Positions 23,700 to 34,353 of a DNA stretch of 64,000 nucleotides are shown here, piece after piece. The stretch is from Siphonodentalium dalli (lineage: Eukaryota; Mollusca; Scaphopoda; Gadilida; Siphonodentaliidae). The DNA is taken from the NCBI GenBank assembly GCA_032622095.1, contig CP136061.1, positions 191,834,369 to 191,898,368 on the forward strand, in the 5' to 3' direction. The notes under the pieces are model-generated. The model made no database searches. It was not told the DNA's origin and saw nothing but the letters and a program-made list of their open reading frames with translations. Each line of letters begins with the position of its first letter. The stretch's first letter is position 1. The position numbers and the translations under genes are program-made.

Positions 23700-25675
23700 T
23701 ATTAGCCATAAATATAAATTATAATATAATTATAATATAAAATATTATTCATTAGTTAGCGCCTATATTAGCGCTTGTTAAATACCATCTAATAAATATT
23801 TATCTTATTCACAACTTTAAGGAGTCCTTCTGGCACACGAGAATATTTATCGCCGTTTGATTTGCACCAAGTGAACTCGGCGCATATATAATTGATAGAA
23901 CTGATCGTGTCGTTATTTGTTTAAGATACGTATCAATTGACATATACGCAACGTTCCCTATTAAAATCTATATATATCGCCCATTTTAGGGGACCTCCGC
24001 GAATTCGGGGACTTCCGCAAAGTGATCTCCACAAATCGGGACCTACTGCAAATCGTCGCACCCAATGCAATTTGTAAACAAATACGATTGACATGCGTTT
24101 TAACGAGGTGAGCTTTAATTAAACGAAAGAAGCATTCTACATAAACTATTTGTCATGGACTCAGCCAGTGTGCCATATATATGTGTCAACTAAGGTCGCT
24201 TTGCGTGGTAAAAGTGAAAAGTGAAAGTGGAAAATCCTATTGAAAATGAAACTGAAAGTAGCCTACAATTTTGGGAAATTCCGCGGCAGATTGCAGTGAA
24301 TCTATACTATTATATTGGAAGTGAATGTACAATTCCTGGAATTCTATCAAATATCCCGACTCTGCTCGTTTTCGTGATCATAGGTTATATAGGCCCTATA
24401 TGACCACGAAAACGAATCGAGTCGCGATACATCCATCGGTACAAACACATTGTGTATACGATACAATTTTCACTTGATGACCAGAAAATAAAAGATCGCG
24501 GTTAATCCAAGTCTCCAACAGAACAGACATGCGCGCTCCAATTAAAATTACCCACAATTCACTTCACTACACAGGGGTTCCCAAAGTGTTATACATTATT
24601 TTCAGGCTATCAGAGTATTTATATTTTCAACAAAATATTATTACACCAGTGACTTTAAGTTTACAATTTCAGCATGTCCTGACCCTATGGATACGATTTA
24701 TCATATTTTCAAAAACGTATTATACACCGGTGCCGTTAACTTTACAATTTCAGCATATACGTGATTCTATTGGTACGATTGAGTAAGGTACAAAAAAACA
24801 TATCCAAGAATATATTTCTCCATTCGACCATGAGTCTATACATATCTGTACACTAGTGTCCACCCACTTCGTGGCGGGAATAACCTTACAAATTCGCAAC
24901 TGAAGACTGTCTACTACTATAGCTCATGTATTAAATCAACCCCCACCTGCCCCCTGTGCATAATAACTGTTTCATTTGTACCGCGCACTTCCGCGTAGTT
25001 CTGCGCAGTTCCGCGCACTGTTTCGAGGTGCCGGTACTACGGGTTTATCGAGTACGCTATTTTATAAACAAACTTTTGTCAATAGCCGTTTTGGTCAAAC
25101 TAAATCTTTTTCGACCGTGACAGCAGATCCGAATAGTAGCTAAGATGTATTTAGATAGAATTATCAAAAGAATTTGACCGATTATGGTGCATTTTAAAAG
25201 AATCGAGTGGAGAAATCTTGCTGACATTTTCATAAAACACGCCGATAATTCCAGAAGATAAAAGATGGCGGTTATCACAATAGAACAGGCATAATATTAC
25301 CCATAATTCACCTCACTATACCAGGGGGCTCCCAACGGGTTATATATTATTTTCAGGCTATCAGATTATTTATATTTTCAACAACATATTATTACACCGG
25401 TGACTTTAAGATTACAATTTCAGCCTGTCCTGACTATCGATACGATTGAGTCATATTTTCAAAAACATATTATACACCGGTGGCGTTAACTTTACAATTT
25501 CAGCATCTACGTGATTCTATCGGTACGATTTGAGTAAGGTACAAAAAAAAAATCTTCGACCACTCGACCACAGAATTGGAGACTACCACTGAATATGAAA
25601 AACAGCCACACTAGAAACACCACACGGTGGCGTAATAATATCCGTATGAATAATGGTTACCTTTGTCTTGGGTAG
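23700..25675. mobile_element. ~2 kb insertion splitting LINE-B
   Basis: Unrelated sequence between the two halves of the LINE-B endonuclease. It contains a direct repeat: about 24530-24795 and 25285-25545 share blocks such as TTTCAGGCTATCAGA, TATTATTACACC and GTTAACTTTACAATTTCAGC. The copies lie about 760 bp apart. A small hairpin lies at about 24368-24420. No coding region; exact ends and target duplication are not resolved. Confidence 0.5.
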
Positions 25676-26527
25676 CTCGGGGACCGGGATCGAAATCTGA
25701 TCGCCACCCGAAGATATCATCGTTCAGGTTATCCCCCCCCCCCAGTATGTGTTCTGTGCTAATTAAATAATCAGTCGGAGTAAAATCTTTGAGATTTGCG
25801 GTGCTAGCATTAACGTCGCCCAAACGAAGTACAGAAGCATCCAAACGCAGTTCTCGCAGTTCGGCCTCTATCTCAGTTTGCCAACTATCGTTCACGTATC
25901 GCGTGTTTACTGGAGGGATATACAGGGCACCAATAAGTATGTCTCTATCTGTCCCAGTAAATTTCGAAGCTAATCTAAACCATGTGACAAGAGAAGACTT
26001 TGAGTTTATAAATGTTACGTATCTGTCAATACTGTGTTTCACCGCAATTATGATACCCCCGGATACACATCCACTCATCTCCCTCCCATTGGTCGGATAT
26101 ACTGTAAAACCTGGAATTAAAACTTTCACACCATTAAATGTTTTCGTTTCTGAGAAACATATAGTATATCATGCTTGTCGAGAATTTTTTGAAATTCCGG
26201 ATATTTCAAACGTTTCTCTAGTCCGCACACGTTTAAGGCCAACACCCGCAATGTCCCTTTTCTACCATCGTCATCATCATCATCATCGTCATCATCATCA
26301 TCACCATCACCATCATTATCACCATCATCGTCGTCGTCAACATCATCATAATCATCATCCTGAGCATCCTCGTCATCACCATCATCATCTCTACAGTTAT
26401 CATCATCATGCTCGTCGTCGTCATTATCACAATTGTCGTCATCGTATTCTGCATCTACATCCTCATCATTTCCATTGCCGTGATTATCATCGTCATCGTC
26501 ATCATGCTCATCGAAAATGCAACACAA
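25676..26527 (-). pseudogene. LINE-B ORF2, 5' part: Asp-rich leader and endonuclease
   Basis: ATG at 26525-26527, 38 bases after the ORF1 stop. The first ~88 codons are almost all Asp/Asn/Glu/Gly, read from a (GAT/GAC)n run. The endonuclease then begins with TLRVLALNVCGLEKRL (about 26250). A frameshift near 26130 moves the frame; the domain continues with IPGFTVYPTNGREMS, GGIIIAVKHSI, GTDRDILIGALYIPP and RLGDVNASTANLKDF. The usual GDFN catalytic motif is GDVN, and the early catalytic Glu region reads SQK instead of SET. Similarity stops near 25676 where the insertion begins. Confidence 0.8.
26263..26520 (+). repeat. (CAT)n/(CGT)n microsatellite inside LINE-B ORF2
   Basis: About 250 bp of CAT with CGT and CCT variants. 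It lies between LINE-B ORF1 and the endonuclease, not outside the element, and is read as the Asp-rich N-terminus of ORF2. Confidence 0.85.
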
Positions 26528-26564
26528 AGTGTATAGATGTAGGATAATATGTACAAGTACATAA

Positions 26565-26868
26565 TCAGGTAGAGTCGGTCTTTTGTTTGCTTGTTTTCAC
26601 TGGGGAGGGTGTTAATTCTATGGGTCTTTTCTTGGCACCACTTTTGGCACGCTCAGCTGCATCGACGAAGAAAGTCGCCAGCTTGCCCTCCCCCTCCGGA
26701 CTCGATCAGGTGGAGTCCGCTAGGTTCGTCCTTCTCGAATAACGTTTTTACGATGTTGTTGCCTTTTCTCAGGTACTCCGTAGTGTCAACAAAGGCATAG
26801 TTCATATCGTCACATGTTCCCTTTATATACTCGTTGACAAGAATTACAACGTCATTAAATTCCTAAGT
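26565..26868 (-). pseudogene. LINE-B ORF1 remnant, SGNH/esterase-like C-terminal part
   Basis: Minus strand, ending at a TGA at 26565-26567. Blocks: VVILVNEYIKGTCDDMNYAF, VDTTEYLRKGNN and SGLHLIESG, then after a frameshift in a G-rich run KLATFFVDAAERAKSGAKKR and a basic tail. The order VNEYI...CDDMNYAFVD...GLHL resembles the C-terminal end of the SGNH-hydrolase (esterase) domain in ORF1 of CR1/L2-type LINEs, where GLHL sits at the Asp/His catalytic block. The upstream half of ORF1 is not recognisable. Context supports it: it lies just upstream of ORF2 on the same strand. Confidence 0.6.
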
Positions 26869-27133
26869 TGAGAGGTTAACAGAGCTATCCAATCGGTACA
26901 CGGATTGCTAAGTTGATGACCACTTGTCTGCGCAAAGTTAACTAATAAATTGTTCGTTTGTAAATTGTGTATGTAAGTACAAATCAGTGTAACATCGATA
27001 GTGTAGTGACTTAGCGACAAAATTTTGTCATATTGGAACGGACTGGCCAAAAGTGCCATTTTTTTATATTATGTCAAGTTAGGTGTGCTCTTTCAGAAAG
27101 TGAACTAGAAACAGGTTTCCGATCAATATTAAC

Positions 27134-27232
27134 TTGATATATTATAATATGTACCTCTGTTTATGTTTACATTCCTTCATTGATGTATGTTAATTCCAAT
27201 AAAAAATTTAAAAAATAAAAAAAAAAATAAAA
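27134..27232 (+). mobile_element. 99 bp poly-A retro-insert with 9 bp target duplication
   Basis: AATATTAAC lies at 27125-27133 and again at 27233-27241. Between them is a short sequence ending in AATAAA and an A-rich tail (27199-27232). In the other arm of P (32176-32184) the site is empty, with a single GTTAATATT. This is a textbook target-primed insertion of a truncated LINE, SINE or mRNA 3' end; the source gene is not recognisable. Confidence 0.85.
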
Positions 27233-29138
27233 AATATTAACCCTTGTTTCCAGTATAAATCCAAGATGGCGGCCAAATTCAATCATTATTTCACCATGAC
27301 GTTCCAACTGGTATACAATTTAAGGCACATGCATAATAAAGGCGTCATTCCATCCGGCATTGTCATATTATGAAGATATTAGCAATCCAGGCTGACCAAA
27401 TTTGAAAATTATCACTTTTTGGACCAAAAGCATGAAATTTTGTCATAAAATAATTCTCGTTTCAATTATTTCGGAATAATAAACAGACAATTTCTCAAAA
27501 CTGTTTCAGTGCAGATCAAAGGTTAAGATCTTAAAGATTTCAGAAAAGTATACTGCAAACAAAATATACAACATCTAGGACAAATTCTTAACCATATTTT
27601 AGACATTTTGGATTATGTTACCCTCACCCCAAAAATCATGAAATTTTGTTTTTGTGATAAACATCCGATAGAACATGGATGAGAATCTATAAAGGGCACT
27701 ATTCAATCACATTTATAAATACTGTAATTGCAATTACACACACAATGACAAAAGTTGAAATTTACAACTTTTTCGACTAAAATATGCAATTTGGTAAGAA
27801 AATCCTCGTCATTTCAAATATTTTGGTCCAATAAATGGTCATTTACACATAGGATATTTGCGATAGTTCAAAATGTTTGATCTTAAATGTTTTGGACATA
27901 TATACTGAAAACAATGAATGCATTTTCTGTGGTTAATATGTAACAACGTTTCAGAACATTTTGTTTATGTTACCCCTCACCCCAAAAATCACGAAAATGT
28001 GACTTGGTTGTAAAGATTCAATAAATCTTTGGTTAAATCTTATAAAGTGAGTTTGTCGATGACAATTAGTCATATATTGTTATGTAACAATCTCATTGAC
28101 AGTATACTGTTTAAATTTACAATTGTATGCCTAATAACAGCTATATTTTATGGTAAAATAACCATCATTTCAAATATTTTCAACCAATATATGGGCAATT
28201 TCTCAAACATTTCCCAAGATCGTATACCACATGCGGCCTTGAACGTTTCGAAAATGACTGTCGAATACAACACATTTAAAGGTGTATACATGTCATGTTT
28301 TGGTGAAATAGAATAAAATTCTAAAAATCTATTATACCATAAATAATTTGAAGGTTTTGACTTATATAATCTACAAATGTAGCATACAAGAGGGGGTATA
28401 TATAGACATGTAGTTCAGATCACAACTTTAATTTGTCTATCAATAATACACATAACATAAATATGGTCTATCTTTGTTTATACTCTGTTCTTAAATTCAC
28501 GTTTGTTATCTTGTACATGATGATGTATAACTATAATGTGCACATACTGATCATACCAGCAGATATATAGCAACTCATAGATTGTCATGTTATAATCACC
28601 GGTGACCATGTTGATACATTGAACAAATATTTTAGGCATTCTTAATATCACAATTACAACTGGATAATTATGAGCATGGTAAATCAGCTATTGCACATTT
28701 GCACCTGTTAAAAGTTTGGGATTTGCAACAACACTTGATGAGTTCTGAACACGCAGCTGCAGCTTCTGGTAATGTAGTCCACAATGGTTTACATCCATGA
28801 TCTTCAACCGTCCATTCCCAGTCATGCGGGCCATGTATTGGAATTGTTATGTCATGACAAGTGTACCACAATCCTGCCTGGTATATGGCTCATTTCATAT
28901 GCTGTATTAGGGCCCCTTTTGAGCGACAAGTTTTGGAGAATTCTCTTCATATGCCTCGTTATCAGCAACTTTTGACAACCTTTATTATAATTAATGGTAA
29001 TGAAACGTTCGAGTTCTTTGAAAATATATGAGGACGAATCTAGTTGAATAAAAGGTTGATTCGCCTATAGAAGAAATGTACATGTATCTGTGATAACGGG
29101 ATAATATTTCCATGCTATCCAGAAACTTTTTCTGCCCT

Positions 29139-29790
29139 TTATATGGAAGAACAAAGTGGTATCAAAACCAGATATCGAATGAAAATTGGGTAGTGATAAC
29201 AATTGTCATCGCCCAGAGCGGAAAATGTGCTGTTGTCATGGTACAATGTTTTAGTTTTGCCTGTTCCTTGAGAAACACATGTATCACCACAACTGTTAGC
29301 ATCCGTAAACTTTGAAAACAGACCGATGACCATTACCAGAACATCTGTGTCAACAATCCGAGCACGGATGGTCGTCAGCCCACAAGAAAGCGCATGGATA
29401 ATGTGCGGCACAATTCTAATATCAGCTTCCTCCTGACAACAGTTTCTCAAGATTTACCAGGAAGAATTTGCTATTTTGAGAGTTGACGAACATTCTGTCA
29501 TGTTTAACACTTTATCATCTTGTTCTGACGCATTACTTGTCAGGAATACAAAAAGTTCAAGCTTATTGTCAGAATGACGGAGGAAGTCGTTCCATTTTTT
29601 TGGAATCTTAGTTTGGCCACCAACTTTTCGTCCAAGACCTATATCACGATTCTCATTAGTGCTACCTTTTGTGCTGCCTTCAAAATACCTTACCTATCCC
29701 ACACAACACACATAACACTAACACTTCTTAGTTTGTAGAGTAGAAACTTCATTGGTGACTGTGTAATAATTAAAACTACATGTAGATCTT
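29139..29790 (-). pseudogene. Captured gene fragment, C-terminal half (EEAD/DTDVLVM family)
   Basis: Minus-strand translation gives KFLLYKLRSVSVM...VVWDR (about 29765-29700), then after shifts GRKVGGQTKIPKKWNDFLRH and NKLELFVFLTS (about 29640-29550), a stop after NSSW, then QEEADIRIVPHIIHAL and IVDTDVLVMVIGLFSKF (about 29437-29310). The order IPxxWxxFLR-NKxELFxFL-EEADxR-DTDVxV is that of an uncharacterised protein family widespread in invertebrates and fish and often next to repeats. I know no established activity for it. Stop codons and shifts show it is broken. It lies inside the left arm of P and continues the fragment on the opposite strand at 29870-30380. Confidence 0.65.
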
Positions 29791-29869
29791 ATCGCAGGCA
29801 CAATTATATGCACAAGAACGCCTCCATCAAATATCTTACACGTACTTCCAATATTTTATTTCTTGTAAT

Positions 29870-30380
29870 AGTGTGTTCGAACAACATTTGGGCAGTTCAA
29901 AAAACCCAAAATCGCTTCTCCGCTATTCCAAACGATCAAGTGCAGGAACAGGAGAACATCAAATTGAAAGGAAATGGAGCGTTGATAGGTTTAACAGAGA
30001 GCTCATCAACAATAACGAGATGGCTACAACTCCCCGAACCAGATGTGTTTTTCTCCCATGAGAGTCGGCTATTTCCCCCGCCTTATCAACGGGAGGAAAA
30101 TTCAAGGGGACACAATCTGATTTGCTGGGATGTATCCGGGAAGCAATTGGAGATATATCGGACCCACCTAAAAATGTTCAGTGCAAGATATTTGATGGAG
30201 GCGTTCTTGTGGATATGATTGTACCTGCGATATAGTATCTACTTTTAATGATTACGCCCAGTCAGTATTGAAGTTTCTACTCTACATACTAAGAAGTGTT
30301 ACTGTCATATATATGTGGTGTGGGACATATGAAACGAGCTGCCTACCAAGTAGGATTGTGGTACACTTATGTCACGCCAA
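29870..30380 (+). pseudogene. Captured gene fragment, N-terminal half of the same family
   Basis: Plus-strand translation gives QKTQNRFSAIPNDQVQEQEN, KLKGNGALIGLTE and TITRW (about 29905-30025), then in a second frame FPPALSTGGKFKGTQSDLLG (about 30070-30135) and IFDGGVLVDMIVPA (about 30186-30228), then STFNDYAQSVLKFLLYIL...YMWCGTYE (about 30238-30330). In the family this block order precedes the IPxxWxxFLR-EEAD-DTDV part found on the other strand. At least two frameshifts and one stop break it. The part from about 30175 also exists, inverted, in the left arm of P. Confidence 0.65.
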
Positions 30381-30829
30381 GCTGCAGTTGTGTGCTCAGA
30401 ACTCATTAAGTGGTGTTGCAAATCACAAACTTGTAACAGATGCAAATGTGCAAACGCTGATTTACCATACACAGAGTTATAAATGTAAATGTAATTGTGT
30501 GATTAAAATATTTGTTCAACGTATAAACACAGGCAGCGGTGATTATAACATGACAATCTATGAGTTGCTATCTATCGGCTGGTATTATCAGTCTGTGAAC
30601 ATTATAGTTATATAACATAACAAACATGAATTTAAGAACACACTATAAACAAAGATAGGCCATCTTAATGTGTATTATTGATTGACAATTTAAAGTTGTG
30701 ACCTGAAATGCATATCTATATATACACCCCTCTTGAATGCTAGATTACATAAGTCAATGATATTGGGTCAAATATATCAATTAATGGTATTATAGATTCT
30801 TTTATTTTTATTACATGTATATACCCTTT

Positions 30830-31160
30830 TATCACATAATTTGCCCATAAAAGCAGTTTCATAATTATCGATAAGAGACACGTTTAATATCAGCGCGTGC
30901 GATGACGTCACATCGTTCTTCAAATGACTTGCGATCGCTGCGGTTTTTATCGTTGTTTTCGATGGATATTTCGCATTGCTTCGCGTTTATTTGATCATGT
31001 AATAAAAAGTATCTCACACTCGTCCTATTTTATACGTAATTTATCAACCTCGTCCACTAAATTCTATTTGAGCCTCGGTAAACCTCGGCTCAAATCGAAT
31101 TTAGTGAACTCGGTTGATAAATTCCGTATAAAATAGAAACTCATGTGAGATCCTCTATAT
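30830..31160 (+). mobile_element. ~330 bp insertion in right arm of P, with terminal hairpin H1
   Basis: The left arm of P has a continuous CACATTTAAAGG site at 28271-28282. In the right arm this site is opened between CCCTTTTA (30823) and TGTGTTG (31162) by about 330 bp. The insert holds GATGACGTCACAT near 30901 and ends with a long hairpin (31011-31151) followed by CCTCTATAT. A sequence-unrelated hairpin at 51354-51475 is followed by the same CCTCTATAT and preceded by GTGACGTCACAT near 51235, so the two are probably members of one element family. Confidence 0.65.
31011..31151. repeat. Hairpin H1 with CTCG boxes
   Basis: Stem arms ATCTCAC / GTGAGAT, CTATTTTATACG / CGTATAAAATAG, TTATCAAC / GTTGATAA, ACTAAATT / AATTTAGT and TTTGAGC / GCTCAAA. 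Unpaired boxes recur symmetrically: ACTCG (31018) opposite AACTC (31138); CTCG (31049) opposite ACTCG (31108); and CTCG on both sides of the apex (31074 and 31084). See H2 and H3. Confidence 0.75.
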
Positions 31161-32661
31161 ATGTGTTGTATATATATTGGATGTTCATTTTCGAAACTTT
31201 TAAGACCGCATATTGTATATTATTGCATATTGCCATTCTATTGGTTGAACATATTTGAAATGATCAAATAAATTGTTATTAGGCATACAATTGTTAATTT
31301 CAACAGTATACTGACAATGAGATTGTTACATTATAATATATGACGAATTGCGATCGACAAACTCATTTTGTAAGATTTAACCAAAGATTTATTGAATCCT
31401 TACAACAAGTCACATTTTCGTGATTTTTGGGGTGAGGGGTAACATAAACCAAGTTTTCTGAAACGTAGGTTACATATTAAACACATACAATGTGTTAATC
31501 GTTTTCAGTATATATGTCCAAAACATATAAGACCGAACATTGTGAACTATCGCAAGTATCCTATGAGTAAATGACCATTTATTGGACCAAAATATTTGAA
31601 ATGACGAGGATTTTCTTACAAAATTGCATATGTTTTGTCGAAAAAGATGTTATATTTCAACTTTGGTCATTGTGTATGTAATTGCCATTGCAGTATTTAG
31701 AAGTGTGATCAAATAGTGTCCTTTATAGATTCTCATCCATGTTCTATCGGATGCTTATCACAAAAACAATATTTCATGATTTTTGGAGTGAGAGGTAACA
31801 TAATCCAAAATTTATAAAATACGGTTAAGAATGTGTCCTAGATATTGTATGTTTTGATTAGAGTATACATGTCCAAAAATGCTAAGACCTTAACCTTTGA
31901 TCTACACTGAAACATTTTTGAGAAATTGTCTGTTTATTATTCCGAAATAATTGAAACGAGAATGATTATATGACAAAATTGCATGTTTTTGGTACAAAAA
32001 GTGATAAATTTCCAATTTGGTCAGCCTGGGTTGCTAATATCTTCAAAATATGACAATGTCAGGTTGAATGACGCCTTTATTATGCATGCGCCTAAAAATT
32101 TTATACCAGTTGGAACGTCAGTGTGAAATAATGATTGAATTTGACCGCCATCTTGGATTTATACTGGAAACAAGGGTTAATATTGATCAGAAACCTGTTT
32201 CTAGTTCACTTTCTGAAAGAGCACACATAACTTTTCGGTTTGATGATACTCCTAAGTGTACCGATAAATAAAACACAACTTAAGAAAGGGATTTTCCTGG
32301 GGTTTTCAGATAAGAAAGGGGGTCCCATGCTGAACCCCAAAACGTGATTTTTCACTTGTTTTTATACTTTCGCGTACATCCATCATTTTTGGTTTCAAAG
32401 TACTTTGATATATACTAATTATAAAAACACAACTTAAGAAGCAACTTTTCCTGGGGTTTTAAGATAAGAAGGGGGTCATCGGGTCACCCCCCAAAACGTA
32501 AAAAATCACTTTTATTTACATGATTGCATTCGTCCAACGTGTGTGTATGTGCGTACACCCCTGGAACGTTGCACTATTACAACCAATACATCCCTAAATC
32601 GATACGATCAACTTAAGAAATATATATTCATGTCGTTTTCTGATAAGAACGAGACTTGTTA

Positions 32662-32677
32662 CCCCCCCCCCCCCCCC
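32662..32677 (+). repeat. Conserved C16 (G16) run of the R arm
   Basis: Homopolymer at the junction of outer and inner arm domains. Counterparts are 1105-1121, 41169-41183 and 59984-59995. On the G-rich strand it could form quadruplexes. Confidence 0.9.
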
Positions 32678-33879
32678 AACCCGATCCATTTTCTAGAACT
32701 ATAAGTGAGCCAGTTTTATGAAAATTATAGCGGAAAATATAGTAAAATGTATACAAATGTATATATTTTCGTGAAGCTAAGACATAATGACACTTTTTGG
32801 GGCCAAAATTGAAACTCACCATCCAAGATGGCCACCAAAATGGCCGCCGAAAGTTGAAAATATGACATTTTTTCACAAATATCTTCTAGATCAATTCATG
32901 CTGTTTGGAACTGGTTGAGTAATGCAACTTTATTTTGTGTTTTGTATGTTAACTGATCATTGCAGCAATTAAATATGTAATTATTGGGGTCCTAACCCTT
33001 CCGATCACTCAAAAATTCGATTGTACAGAATGCGGTATAAAATTTCACAAAAAAATACAATTGGGATTCTATTCATATTTCAACAAGAAATGAGCAGAAC
33101 TTTGTAATGTAAGTGAGGCATATCATTACCTATGAATATTCCAAATCACTGGAACCAAAATTCTTACTTTGGCTCAAAATGGCTGCCAATATGGCCGCCA
33201 AAATATGGAAAATGGTAAATATTACACAGCGTGTCTTGTAATCACTTACAAGTTGTATTGATGTATAGAATGGGCTATTCTGCATTCTATACACATTGAA
33301 TACTAACATGCACCATGGTTAATTGTTACTATTTTCACCAATGACATCGTCAAAAATATTGGACTTTTCTCTAAAATACTTGGCATAAATATTGGCAAAA
33401 ATTAAGTTTTCAGGTTTGGACAATTTTTTCGGGTAAAATATAACTATCTTTGGATTGAAAGGTGTTTATTGCTTTGGTCTATCTTAAATGTGTCGCACTA
33501 CAGTGTTTATAGACCAAATTGCTCAAGATGGCTTCCAAAATGTATTTTTTTTTACATATATCCCGAACATTCTCTGCATTATCCGAAAAGGTAGCAAATT
33601 GTGACTCACTTGGTTATTATACGTGTTAGTTAATTAATTGACAACTACATGTTCTATTCCCAGTTGTGCCAGTTCCGTATGGAGCACGACAAATTCATTT
33701 TAAAGTATGTAATTTTGCCGAGAACCTCTTTTGTGATTTTGGCCATATCTATTGAAAGGAAATGGGCAGAACCTTGAGACAGAACTGAGATGGACCATAA
33801 TCTTTGGCTATTCTGGTCCATTATGATAAAAATAAATGTCAACAGGATACAGTATGGATGTCAAGATCGTAGCCAGGGA

Positions 33880-34353
33880 GTTACTCTGTGATCATATGTG
33901 AGGTGAATAGGTATACATGGAGTTATTGTATGCCATGACTGATGTGAGTAGGTATACAATGAGTGACTATAATGGTTATGAGTGGGTTGTCCATGGTAAG
34001 ATGCATCTAGGTATACAGGGAGAGGTCATGGTCAGATGTGAGGTGAATCGGTATGCACGGAGTGACTGTATGGTGTATTATTGTGTATATCCAGTACGGG
34101 TGCACCCGGTGTGCCTGTATGGTCATTGGTGTGGTGTATGTATATAGCTACATGGTCATATATGTGTTGATTATGTATATATGGAGTGACTGTAAGGTCA
34201 TGGGTGGGATGTACATGCGTTGTCTGTATGATCATGTATGGGGTGTGTGATGTTATGGTTACGGGTAATGTGTATAGGTATACATGGAATGACTGTACGG
34301 TCATGATTGAATATGAATACATGGAGTAAGCTGGGTGGACATTATCGAGCGTG
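33880..34353 (-). repeat. 42 bp satellite, R1 left arm, 3' side of LINE-A
   Basis: Minus-sense monomers (TATACATGGAGTGACTGTATGG type). Ends at the LINE-A target duplication GAGCGTG (34347-34353). Collinear with 63060-63430 of R2. Confidence 0.85.

Larger units (their letters stand above)
21515..26868 (-). mobile_element. LINE-B: two-ORF APE-type non-LTR retrotransposon, degraded
   Basis: Minus-strand element with an ORF1 esterase-like remnant (26565-26868), an ORF2 with an Asp-rich N-terminus, endonuclease, reverse transcriptase and zinc-knuckle C-terminus (26527 down to 21541), and a short 3' region with AATAAA and a GAT-rich tail. It is split by about 2 kb of unrelated repeat between about 23690 and 25680: the endonuclease runs up to one side and resumes on the other. 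A deletion also removes part of the RT palm. Same clade as LINE-C; I do not assign a named clade. Confidence 0.8.
27080..32234. mobile_element. Fold-back element P carrying captured gene fragments
   Basis: A palindrome of about 5.15 kb. The left end has GTGTGCTCTTTCAGAAAGTG (about 27091) and the right end its complement (about 32207-32226). The arms pair almost throughout: poly-A-insert flanks 27241/32176, TGACCAAATTTG near 27393/32015, ATCACGAAAATG near 27988/31412, AACTCATAGATTGTCATG near 28571/30560, GTACCACAATCC near 28862/30358, CTCCATCAAATATCTT near 29821/30180. The loop is about 320 bp (29850-30170). Left arm excess: about 780 bp near 28910-29690, holding the C-terminal part of the captured gene. 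Right arm excess: the insertion at 30830-31160. Confidence 0.85.

Noticed and set aside
25789-26547. 252-codon plus-strand frame with a His-rich end
   Set aside because: It is the antisense of the LINE-B endonuclease and of the (GAT)n tract; the minus strand carries the recognisable motifs.
29690-29712. GTAAGG after VWDR as an intron donor of the captured gene
   Set aside because: The sequence beyond still encodes family-like peptide blocks and the opposite arm lacks the whole stretch, so a deletion difference explains the data better than an intron.
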